Positions 35,953 to 45,959 of a DNA stretch of 64,000 nucleotides are shown here, in pieces. Positions within the stretch are counted from its first letter, which is position 1; each line of letters opens with the position of its first letter. The stretch is from Strongylocentrotus droebachiensis (Eukaryota > Echinodermata > Echinoidea > Camarodonta > Strongylocentrotidae), in the NCBI GenBank assembly GCA_035222895.1, contig JAVYIG010006791.1:47735-111734 (forward strand), read 5' to 3'. Below the pieces are notes generated by a model. It saw nothing but the letters and a program-made list of their open reading frames with translations, did not search any database and was not told the DNA's origin. A program made the position numbers and the translations under genes.

Positions 35953-36590
35953 CAGAAGGGAAAAGAGTCAAATAGTTTGTGTACAAATTATTGCATCCGC
36001 TAACGTTATTTTATTTTATTTTTGGGGTGGGAGGTTCTTTCGGCTGGGACGTTTTCGCATTAACGATCACGATGAAAATACAATTATCAATGCGAATGCA
36101 TTTCGGATGGACTCAAAGTCTAATAAATAAATTGGTTGATCTCAATACAACAAAACAAAGTAAGTAGGTTAATGCACCAAACCAAATGTTTTAGAATTCT
36201 TTCAGGATATCCATGATAAATGTACTGGCAGTACATAAATGGCTCTAGCATTTTTTTTTTTACTTTTCATTTTATTGTCCAAAACTCCTCGATCATCTTT
36301 CTCTCTCTTTCTCACCACTTTAAGTTTGTATGGAAAATGGAGACTAAAGACCCTTAAGTGCTACAAGCAACAATTGTGTAAAGCATAATACCACATCGTA
36401 GCTTTCTCTTGATTATGTTATTGGCAATGCCTTCGCGTGTAGTTACGAAATGTATTTTAGTGGCTTAGAAATAAGCAGACTCTTTAGGCTTCATGCCAAC
36501 GTGTTTTTAACTGAAACTGAAACAGGCTGACAAGTTTATCATGATAATGAAATCTGGACTTGAATGGACAAATCCACGGTATAACGTTAC

Positions 36591-36633
36591 TTGCTGTCCC
36601 ATACAATACCAGTAATAGCGATACAAATAGCAT
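36591..36633 (-). other. Candidate signal-peptide exon
   Basis: Codons MLFVSLLLVLYGTA end at a donor (GCAA|GTAACG) in phase 1. The hydrophobic core and small residues before the splice point fit a secretory signal peptide, and phase 1 would fit either the 17.1-kb exon or any of the modules in this window. However, no adjoining exon is seen nearby, and short hydrophobic frames occur by chance in T-rich DNA. Confidence 0.2.
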
Positions 36634-37509
36634 GTATTTGTTGGTAAATTTATTATAGTATAAGCAATACATTTCCTGATACAGAAAATGAAATGTAGGT
36701 ACATACCGTACATTTTTGTGGTTTTCAGTTCCGGGAGGTAAATATTTTACGGTTTTGGGGGTTTAGGTGAAGTTCTCAGGTTTTCAGTGTGGTAAATAAT
36801 TTTTTTAGGGTTTTCAGGGTTGTTGGTAACGTTTTCCCGGTTTGATTTCTTGTGGTTTTTTAATTGGTTGAATGTTTATTTTTATTCATATTCCTTGCAA
36901 AACATAAAATAGCGTAATGAATTTTACAAAACATTGACATTTTCATAGGCAATAAGGAAATAGATAATCCTGAATCATAGTTAATTAAAAACGAATGATT
37001 CTAATATTCAATCATATTCGATGCATAATATTCCTTTAGCTTTATTAATTAAAGGTTACGTGTTGTGGTTTTGGTTTTGGTTTTTTTTTATTATTAGTTT
37101 TCATTATAATTTCTTAGGTTAATTGTATTTTGATATCTTTAAGGAAATATGGTAAAGCAATACCCTTGTTAGTTGTTGTAAGCCGTTAAGGAATAATCAA
37201 AAGGAAATTCAATGTACAACCTGTATTAATTGGGCTGATAAAGTGTGTGTGTATCAGTAATAATCAATATAACCCTCTTGTTCATTTGTTTTATTGTTAA
37301 TGTGCGAAATGTCTATTAAGGTACCTTCTTGCAAATGTTCCCGATAACGTTGAAATTGTAGAAAAAAATCAGGTTGAAAACAAAGTGAATAATCAACATA
37401 GTGATAGTTATACAGTAGGCTTGAGGGTGCACCATGTGAGAGAGAGGGAGGGTTGAGAAGTCCTGGTAGTGATAGTTGTCGAAATAAGCTGGATTTCAAG
37501 TAAAAGGAC

Positions 37510-38013
37510 TGAAAATGTCACATTACATGTACGTAGTTTACTTCGCAATATTGCTGAAATAAGTTATCTAATGCATCAAAATGATGCTCACATTGTTGCC
37601 TTAAATGAAATCTGGTTAGACGATTCTGTCTCTGATAAATGACATTAATATTGGTGGTGTTAATATTATTCGTTAGGACAGAAAGAGAAGGGGAGGCGGA
37701 GTACCAGTTTTTATTTTCTAACTCATTAAACTTTGAAATATGGAGTAATTCCTCTTTTGACACTTTATAAACTGTATGCATCCTGGTTAGACATAAGGAT
37801 ATGAAACCGTTTATGTCTGTTTCTTTGTATAGACCACCAGGTAGTGATAAGATTGTATTCGATTACTACGAAAAATTTCTTTCTTGTATTGATGCTTTTA
37901 ATTATGATATGATTATTATGGGAGACTTGACTTTTGATATTAGAAAAAACTGTAACTAGTCAAGCTAGAAAGTTTAATCAGATCCATAGTGTATATTGTT
38001 TACATCAAATTAA
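37510..38013 (+). pseudogene. LINE endonuclease region (decayed), part 1
   Basis: Translation in shifting frames gives ENVTLHVRSLLRNIAE, then ALNEIWLDDSVSD, RPPGSDKIVFDYYEKF and MIIMGDLTFDIRKN. These match the start of an APE-type endonuclease domain of a non-LTR retrotransposon (N-E-x-W and G-D-x-N/T-x-D motifs). Stops and frameshifts interrupt it. The frame continues after a 371-base insertion at 38014-38384. Confidence 0.75.
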
Positions 38014-38384
38014 AGGCATCATTTAACAATGTTAAATCTGAGATGCATTGCTCTACGTGTTATCAGTGTCTGTGATATGGTGTAAGCATTAAAGAATGTG
38101 CTTCAAAATGATCATGAAGTGCCTCAAAAAAGTAAAAAATCTTTGAGTGACCGGTTTTACAATACTCACTTTCCACAATAGACTGTAGTGTTATTAAAAC
38201 CGTGAGGAAAACGAAAAATGAAATTTTTAAATTTCCAATCATATATATCTCGATAATAAGACAGGCGATCGGCTTGTAAAAGTCATTAGATTCCTGACTG
38301 ACCTAAAGGTCTATAATTATGATTGCAGCATGAGGTAAATCCAGGATTTTGTTTCAGAATCTGAGGCAATGATACCGAGTCACT
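38014..38384. mobile_element. TTAA-flanked element inserted in a LINE
   Basis: Flanked by TTAA at 38010-38013 and 38385-38388. Removing it with one TTAA restores an open LINE frame across the join (HQIKLNKYTRITQD). The element shares gaagtgcctcaaaaaag and gacaggcgatcggcttgtaa with 11085-11656 but has only one internal unit. No coding potential. TTAA duplication points to piggyBac- or Kolobok-type mobilisation. Confidence 0.85.
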
Positions 38385-38830
38385 TTAAGTTGAATAAGTA
38401 TACCCGTATAACACAGGATTCAATGAGTCTAATTGATCATATGTTAATCAACTCTGTAGAGAGTGTGCATACACATGGTGTTATACACAGGATTAAGTGA
38501 CCATTCTATAAGTTTCATCGTATGGAAGGCTAAGCCGGTCCACAATGTTCGTAATACCGTAACATGACGACTGTTGGTATTGAGTCTTATCTATGTGGCT
38601 TGAGAAATCACAATTGGCATCTGGTTGAAGCTGCTTTGAATATTGACGAAGCCGACGAAGTCAGCGAAAATGTGTTAGTCGAAGTAATAAATAAACATAT
38701 GCCCATTAGACAGAAACTTGTAATGAACAAATGTTTCCCATGGATTGAACCTGATTTAACTTCCCTGATAGGTCAAGGTGATAAGTTAAAGAATAAAGCC
38801 GCAAAACTGAAAGATATTTGTACATGAGAG
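38385..38830 (+). pseudogene. LINE endonuclease and linker region (decayed), part 2
   Basis: Continues the LINE with YTRITQDSMSLIDHMLIN (the endonuclease's S-x-x-L-I-D-H motif), then after a stop a clean 87-codon frame with NHNWHLVEAALN, NKHMPIRQKLV and FPWIEPDL. This matches the linker between endonuclease and reverse transcriptase. Nothing of the reverse transcriptase is seen downstream, so the copy is cut off here. Confidence 0.75.
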
Positions 38831-38839
38831 CGAATACGA

Positions 38840-41060
38840 TGGCCTAGTTAAGTCGATATACACGTCCCCTTTGTTTAGGAACTCATCCTCATTATTTTGC
38901 CAAGACCTTTGGAGAGGACTTTAAAAGCCGTCAGTTTCTGGATGCTTACACACAATCATACCCGCGCTATTTCAGCATTCAAGTAAACCCATGAAACAGT
39001 TGAATATTACTGATTTAAAATATTGCAGAGTGCCATTTATATGAAACACTTTTTAAAGGTTGCTTTTCATACAGGTGGCGCTCTACTACCTTTAAATACA
39101 GCGAAATTGATTAGGAGAGTTTGGTGTATATCTAAGGTCCTTGGTATGGCCGACCCGGTTCGAGTTGGTTACAATATTTGACGACTACTGCTTTGCCTAA
39201 CAAGCTCAAAACATGGCTCTATTTAAATATGATCTATTGAGCTCACACGTAATTCCTCCAGTCAATATGCATGCTAATGAGGCGGGGGTATGATTTTAAT
39301 GAAAATACATTAATATACAATCGTTTAACTGTCATTGGTAAACGTTAAACAAACACAAAAACTAAAAATGATTGCGAAAGGCTTTTGGATTTTATTTTTA
39401 ATTTATGGTGATTGCCAATCAAGATCATCGAATCGTTATATAAGATGATTAATTGATCGTAAACCTCTGTGTTACAGGGCCCATGATTACTTGTGCCAGT
39501 CTCTCATGCTACTCGTTATTTATCCATGTATGTCGTATATCTGTAACACCCATAAATAGATGGATGCCTTCAGACCATTAGCAAGCTTTGAGGTGCTCCT
39601 TTTAATGAGAAAACTAAATATAATATGATACCTCCCATACGTCCAATGTATTGAAATACCCAACAAAGATCGGATAGACTATAGAGATCTGGATAAAATG
39701 AGTCCTGCATGTTTGAACTGTAAAATAAAACAATAAGTAAATCCACAGATTTACTACTAATGCGAACTATGTGAGTTAATACGGTTCTGGCAACTTAAAG
39801 ATTAAAACAAAGGTTTGGAACATAGATGGGTTTTGACCGCTTTATCAAAGTATAGGCCTACTCGATACTCCAAAATTACACTTTTGCATATGAAAACAAA
39901 TTAATTATATTATTTTCTACAGTAGTTTTGAATTTAAAAAAGCTAAATATGAAGGGGCGAGAACAAAACGATAACAGTGAAACCCCACAACATGGTCCAA
40001 ACGATGTTACGCCGAAAAGGATTAATCGGCTGATTTTAACAATTACAGAAAACGTAGAAACATATTTAATTTTGGTCCATAAACATTACGTTCAAAAAGT
40101 AATAATTGAAGTACTTTTAACATGATTTAATTAATAGAATCAAGAACAAAGAAACTAAGTAATATGTTTATTGTATGAATAACATCAATAATCAACGTGG
40201 ACAGAGGAATAGCCACAGAGGAATAGCCACGGACACTACCAATTTATTTGAACTCATTTACACTCATATTTTTTATATTAAATTTTGAGGGATAACATAA
40301 TCAAATAAAAAGATGACAGAAGTTGTTGATCGCAAGGAGGGTAGCCTATATGACTACAATTGTTGACGGTCTGGTCAGCTCTTTATTATATTACACTCAT
40401 TGTCATTTGTTCTTGTCTTGAAGACACGTCAGATCTAACAGTCCAGACTATTCTTCTTGATTTCTTCTTTATTATCTGCATCTGGTTCCAGTCTTCTTTC
40501 GTTTAGCCCGGGATGACGAACGTGAGCACAAGGATAAGAGAAAACATCAGTTTTCGGTCCTGCAACCATGCCCCCACCCCCCACAACTTCGACTTACAGT
40601 TACTTGTACCACAAATGGTTTCGTACAAAGAACATATTATCAAAGCAACTGAACGGGCAAGAATAATAATATACCAAGTAACCTTGAGTTGACGGTCTGA
40701 TCAATACCACGTTAATTAAAGGCACTCCCAACCTGATAGAACTTATTTTCAATAAAGCAATTTGCAAAGGACATTTTCGAAAATATTTCATAACACAGTT
40801 CAAAATGTTATAGGACGCAAGTTTATTCCCATCGTTCTAAGATATTTTGGGTTGATGCCACTTTAATAAATTAGTATCCAATTCCAATTCCGTAAAAATG
40901 TATTTCCTTTCTGTTATTTAAAATTCAAAATGAGCATATCATTAAATACATATTTAAGAAAAGGCTTTCCTCTGACGTAGCCATTACAAAACATTTGTAC
41001 ATCTAAAACAAATACTTACATAATGATTATTATCTACATAAAATACTAATATAAATGTAA
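38840..41060. other. No gene recognised; 3' flank of gene B
   Basis: AT-rich sequence downstream of the gene B tail on the minus strand. It may contain the 3' UTR, but no clear poly(A) site could be assigned. Short open frames at 39928-40125 and 40600-40803 have no recognised family. Confidence 0.35.
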
Positions 41061-41064
41061 TTAA

Positions 41065-41078
41065 AAGAAGAGAGAGAG

Positions 41079-41112
<34 letters not shown>
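41065..41112. repeat. (AG)n microsatellite
   Basis: AG-rich run of about 48 bases marking the left edge of the duplicated block; the second copy of the block has a matching (AG)n at 51339-51359. Confidence 0.9.
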
Positions 41113-41113
<1 letters not shown>

Positions 41114-41219
41114 AGAAGGAAGAAAATGGTTGGTACCTTACAATTTTTCATGTTACCAAAACCAGATTGCTTGTGTTAGCTACACATTTTTGTAATCAAT
41201 ATGCACTATTATTTTAAGT

Positions 41220-41815
41220 ACTTTATACAGAGAGTCCATACTCATATCATGGAGTTACTAACCTATATATATTCATATCATATTCATCGCTCACTAGATG
41301 GAGTTCAAGGTTCAAAGTTTGAATTGTAGTATAGAGCGATTCGACCATGCAATTACTTACGTAATACGCATGAAAAAAACCGTTAACTCAATACACAGTT
41401 ATTTTTTTTTTTTTTTAATAGTATGCACAATTATGTTTTAAGTAATTTAGACAGAGGGTTGATATTCATATTCAGCCCCTATTGATATTTGAAGATAGAG
41501 AACTTCATGCTGCGTCACTAAATGTAACACTAGTAGATAGCGGATAGACCCTAGTAATACTTACATAATACAAATCAAATAAATCAATATTTAGTTAATT
41601 GATAGTTTAAACAAACATATGCACTATTACCTTTAAAGTAATTTAGACAGAGAGTGCTTGCTCATATCCATCAACCTCAGTTTTTAGGACATTGCTGCAT
41701 CTTTTTCTTTCCACATTGAGTATAAAGCTATTCGACCCCATAATTATGTACATAATGACATATCATAATACACTATAGACCCTACAGTTAAATGTTCTTT
41801 GTTAAAGATATTACT
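41220..41815 (-). repeat. Tandem decayed copies of the gene B tail end
   Basis: Three diverged repeats of the last segment of the tail exon follow it on the minus strand. Around 41640-41720: VDGYEQALSV-stop, open upstream for about 20 codons. Around 41450-41540: VTQHEVLYLQISIGAEYEYQ then PSV-stop, clearly the same as VTQH...DEYEYAL of the real tail. Around 41225-41330: a copy ending YEYGLSV-stop with an internal stop before it. Spacing is about 200 bases, and each spacer shares an attcgaccc / taattactta motif. They could be unused old exons or alternative last exons. Confidence 0.7.
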
Positions 41816-42029
41816 CTAAATGGGAAGCGCATACTCATATTCATCTCCCGCCGTTATTTGATTGATATGTTGGTGTTGCGTCACTACTGATTGGTTCTCA
41901 TACGAACTGTCTCCGACCTTTGACACAGGATCAGTTGCCATGGTTTCATATGTTGGTGCCGTGCCAGTGGGCACCAAGTCCATATACGGCTTCTCTGGTT
42001 GCTCCAGTTTCATTTTCGACACACTGATC
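41816..42029 (-). CDS. Gene B last exon: cytoplasmic tail with tyrosine motifs
   Basis: The exon starts after a good acceptor (attattttacag, AG at 42031-42030) in phase 2, matching the transmembrane exon, and ends at TAG. It encodes 70 residues, opening ISVSKMKLEQPEKP. Tyrosine motifs in order are YMDL, YETM, SSYENQ and DEYEYAL. YMDL and YETM are eight residues apart, an ITAM-like arrangement. By established SH2 preferences YxxM recruits PI3-kinase p85 and YxN recruits GRB2. The tail is short and has no kinase or death domain. A near-identical copy is at 52068-52281. Signalling function is inferred from motifs only. Confidence 0.85.
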
Positions 42030-42704
42030 CTGTAAAATAATTATGAACAAAAGGGAAAACAAGCGACATATTTGATGATGTTTAATCCATCGATTGCATA
42101 CTTTGTATATGTTTAATTACCTACTTAGTAATTGTTACTGCTTCTAGAAAGCGAAAATAACCCTTGGAGAATATTTTGTTTAGGGGGGGGGGGGGCATGA
42201 AGATTTATTTTGTGATGAGGGGCTTGAGCCTCCCAAACCACTCTCTAGCAGTGCTCCTACAGATAAAGGTGAATAAAATAAAAAATAAAGAGTAAAATTT
42301 AACAATCAAAAGATTTTAAAAAAATGATATATAAGTTTTGAAACGTTAAATGAACATTAGTAGTGCAAAGTGCAGGTTTTTTCAACGTGATATGTAAATT
42401 ATTCGAAGGACTTTTTTCTATATCTGGACCCCGGCCCCCGGCTCCAGTGGATGTATGAAAAAAGGAACCACTAGAACATGATTTGTTCACGGTATCGATG
42501 TTGTTATGCAAACAAACTATTTAACATGACTTTAAATTAATTCAAGCAATGAAATGGATTTCACTGCTAATGTCCGATTGCTAATATGATTGAAATATAG
42601 CAATTCATTACTGATTATTAAATTCACAGTAACATAATATGATAGACGCATTTAGGTCTATTCGTTTTTAGATATTATAAATTTTAGAGCAGATGTATGT
42701 ATAC

Positions 42705-42786
42705 CTAAGTTTGATGTGGAGAAAGGTTATCACAACTCAAAACACAAAAAGCAGCAGTGCCACGACTCCGACTCCTATCGCAAGCT
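42705..42786 (-). pseudogene. Gene B transmembrane exon with in-frame TGA
   Basis: The acceptor (tccatgtgcag, AG at 42788-42787) and donor (CTTAG|GTATAC) give phase 1 in and phase 2 out, both matching the neighbours. It encodes LAIGVGVVALLLFVF, a stop (TGA at 42739-42737), then VVITFLHIKL. Read through the stop this is an ideal 20-residue membrane helix followed by a basic stop-transfer. The TGA would truncate the protein in the membrane. It could be a fixed mutation, one allele or a sequence error (a change from TGC, TGT or TGG would do). Confidence 0.75.
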
Positions 42787-42882
42787 CTGCACATGGAAAA
42801 TAAAAGAGATTACTGAAATAGATCAATCGCCTAAACTATTCATATAATGTATTAAATGGCAATTAGCGATCTTTACTTTATA

Positions 42883-42889
<7 letters not shown>

Positions 42890-42913
<24 letters not shown>
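42890..42913. repeat. (TA)n microsatellite
   Basis: Alternating TA in the intron upstream of the transmembrane exon, followed by a looser ta-rich patch to about 42950. Confidence 0.85.
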
Positions 42914-42917
<4 letters not shown>

Positions 42918-43750
42918 TTGTGGGTATATATGAATATATATATAAATATAATATGTCTATAATGCCAAAGGAAATGAGGTAATAAATCTTTCGTAGCTTT
43001 AATAAAAATTCCCCCATTGTTATTTACATGTATATTAACTTTTTTTCTCTTATCCTCAAGCGAGGTTTTTATTTCCATAATAACAATACATATTTACATT
43101 AATAACTGTATATACATGTATATTTATGTACATGTATGTGTGTCTGTATGTGTGTATGTGTGTCCATATGTTTTAAGTCATTCAGGTGTGATTTACTCTC
43201 TATATCTTTTGAATTTGAACTGGAGTTGAGTTTATTGTTTCCACACAACAAAATTGAATGTTTTGTCTATACCTTATATATAAAAAAAAGTTGATATAAT
43301 ATAGATACACACGTTTCCTACATATGCATTGTAAATTAGGCTAAAGTGAGGTAATCTTGTAAAGGGCGGGTTATGTACAAGCATGATCATATTTATCGAA
43401 TTATCATATCTACCTGAGAAATAATGTCTTCACGAACCATCAGGTATCATACTGATTTGCTGTTTTGTTTGTTATGCTTTTCTCTCTTGTTGGTTGCTGT
43501 TGTTTGTTCATTTTTTCTGTTCCTTTTATTGTTTACCTCATTACCTGATTTTTACTTACAAGCTTTTTACAGGCGCTCCTTATTTCCATTAATTTCATTT
43601 TCAACTTTTAATTTAATTCATTTGACCTTATTTATTATTGAACCTCCTGTTTCTGTGTTCTATGCTTAATTGGGAAGGGGACATGAATACAAAATTAAAT
43701 TGAAATAACTAATTTAGACGGTATCGAAAATCATTGAAACAAAATCTAAC

Positions 43751-43903
43751 CTTTCATTGGAAGAGGTGTTATAGACATCGATGACTGACGGGTCTTATCT
43801 GTAACTGTTGTAAGCCCAGCAATCGTCGTGACACTAGAAGTGAGTCCAGGTGATGTGGCGGGAACGGTAGATGTCACTTGTATATTTGTTGCGTCTGTAG
43901 TAG
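43751..43903 (-). CDS. Gene B exon: Thr/Ser-rich stalk
   Basis: The 153-base exon (acceptor atatttcag with AG at 43905-43904, donor GAAAG|GTTAGA, phase 1 to 1) encodes about 50 residues, nearly half of them Thr, Ser or Pro: TTDATNIQVTSTVPATSP, then SSVTTIAGLTTVTD. This is a typical mucin-like, probably O-glycosylated stalk holding the MAM domain away from the membrane. No cysteine is present. Confidence 0.8.
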
Positions 43904-44307
43904 CTGAAATATTGTGGGAATTTAACGAATTGAAATATAGCCAAAGAATACATATTGTAAAGGGGTTGGCTCGTAATCAGTATGCCTTTAGTAAATAAAT
44001 GAATGAATAGATAGATAGGAAAACAGAATTAAAAAGATAATGAAAAATAAGAAGGAAATAAATAAATAAAGAAGAAATACAAATTAAGAAATGAAGTAAA
44101 ACATATTAAGAAAAAAAATTAACTACAAAATAAATTACAAAATGCAAGCACTGCCAGATATCTTCGAAATATTTCAATTGAAATTAAAACATGCAAAGTG
44201 CCGATTGGGCAGTAACTGGTTTGTTGACTTCTCATTAAATATTTGTTGTATGCAATTAAAAAAAATAACTGAATGGTATACAATGTATTTGAGATCATTA
44301 TACTTAC

Positions 44308-44386
44308 TCAGTATTCGGTGGTAGAGATAGAGATCATCAACACCCACATCACTCGTCATTGAGCTCTTGGTCGACGTGAAAGTAAT
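44308..44386 (-). CDS. Gene B exon: MAM domain, fourth part
   Basis: Encodes ITFTSTKSSMTSDVGVDDLY then LYHRIL. The DVGVDDLYL segment matches the D-I-A-L-D-D-I signature that closes MAM domains. The acceptor (tatccgtag, AG at 44388-44387) is phase 0 and the donor (CTGA|GTAAGT) is phase 1, joining the stalk exon. Confidence 0.8.
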
Positions 44387-44915
44387 CTACGGATACAAAA
44401 AAAATGCATTTTGTTAGTTTTGTTTGCTTGGAGGGGTAACGTTTATTGTTGACGTGAATGTAATGAATTAAAAAATTGCTTACATTAAGATGCATTCAAC
44501 AATAATTTGAAACTGCTAGTTTGCCAAGATATAGGTTATATGTAAGAATTTAACAAACGGTTAAAGGTTATTATTATTTACTAGACATGTAAGTTAAGAA
44601 GCAGGCTAACATGGCTTTGTTTATACGTCAAAAATTCATACTATTCCTTCATCCTTTTTACGGTAAATTTTATTTTCTGGGTTTTCACAAAAATTATGAA
44701 TGTGATTATTGGAGTTTTCGTATATAGTCTTTCTTTCCTTTGATTGAGGACATTAATCCACATTTTCCCCTCTCCGCCAATCTTTAAAAGCACCACCACT
44801 AATAAGGCTACCATGGGCATGATAGGTAAACATTAATATAAAGGCTATTGTTGTTGTTGATGTTTATACATATTCAAAGATTTCTTTAAATCCAACCTGC
44901 AGAGACTAAAATTAC

Positions 44916-45038
44916 CTGAACTGGATTATCTCCACACGACACTGTGATGTTCTGTTCCTGCCACTCATTTCCTCGATCTCCATAAAGGCTGAGAACTGTC
45001 TCTCCATCCTGACACATACTGATATCGAGTATTCCATC
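44916..45038 (-). CDS. Gene B exon: MAM domain, third part
   Basis: The 123-base, phase 0 to 0 exon encodes DGILDISMCQDGETVLSLYG, then RGNEWQEQNITVSCGDNPVQ. It matches the MAM segment with a G-x-L-x-V/I strand and the G-D-x-G-x-x-W step. Splice sites are aaacctag (AG at 45040-45039) and TTCAG|GTAATT. Confidence 0.82.
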
Positions 45039-45151
45039 CTAGGTTTCATACATTATAATATTGTGCATTATTGCAAATAGGTCAATCTCAAGCACGATAC
45101 ACAATACACAATTACAAACAAAAACACAGAGGGAGAGAAAAATTGCACCAA

Positions 45152-45169
45152 CCCCCCCCCCCCCCCCCC
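45152..45169. repeat. Poly(C) tract, 18 bases
   Basis: Uninterrupted C run in the intron between the second and third MAM exons of gene B. Confidence 0.95.
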
Positions 45170-45747
45170 TCCACAAAGTTGCATACTCTATATTTGTGTT
45201 GTGCTAACTAGGCACAAGGCTATAAGGCCAACTGGACCTTGCGCGGGGATAATATATTTATTCGAATGGGAGTGTCCGTTACACATCGGACAGATAAATA
45301 GCAATAAACGTCATTTAGAACTTGATCTCTTGAAGCTTTAAACGTTATTGTTTTCACTTACTGTTTTACGTGAAGTATTCTTAATCAAATATTAACCCAG
45401 GCCAAGCAGTTGCGATTATTTCAGCTCTTATTGATAATTCGAGAAAGATTTCCAAGGAGGCCGAGTGGGCATGGTTGGCCCTAGCCCAGCTTCTAAAATA
45501 TAACATCCCTGCCGTGACTATACCGATCTCAGGGACGATGTACTAGGGTGGCTTAATACCATAGTGATGGGGTCATGTACTTCCCAATATTAAGTATCTC
45601 TGACAAAACACAAGTAATATGTAATGGCTATCAGTTGTCGTATGTAAAGCTTTCACAAGGATAACAAGCCTATCGCATTTCATTTGATTAGAGGAGATGC
45701 GATAGTCACGACAGTGATCATGGTGATGCTAAACTTTCTATTCATAC

Positions 45748-45910
45748 GTGTATACTTGCCCCATATAAGTGATACCAGAATGTTAGCCACCCTTCATCAC
45801 CTGTCAGATTGAATGGAGGGGTTGCTATGGTAGCCTTCTGTCCTGGAGCTCCATCATCTAAGTCTGTCCATAGGAACCTTCCTGCCGATGAGGAATGACA
45901 CAAATACTTC
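45748..45910 (-). CDS. Gene B exon: MAM domain, second part
   Basis: Encodes KYLCHSSSAGRFLWTDLDDG, then APGQKATIATPPFNL and WLTFWYHLYGASIH. The G-x-K-A-x-I-x-x-P and L-x-F-W-Y-H-x-Y-G signatures are diagnostic for MAM, an adhesion domain. The donor (ACAC|GTATGA) is phase 0 and fits the third part. The acceptor (catcag, AG at 45912-45911) leaves one base before the first Lys codon, i.e. phase 2, but the upstream MAM exon ends in phase 1. The acceptor also lacks a pyrimidine tract: a CpG-rich element begins only tens of bases upstream. Confidence 0.78.
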
Positions 45911-45959
45911 CTGATGATACATCACTCCATACCACCGAGCCGACACCAGACCAACGACA

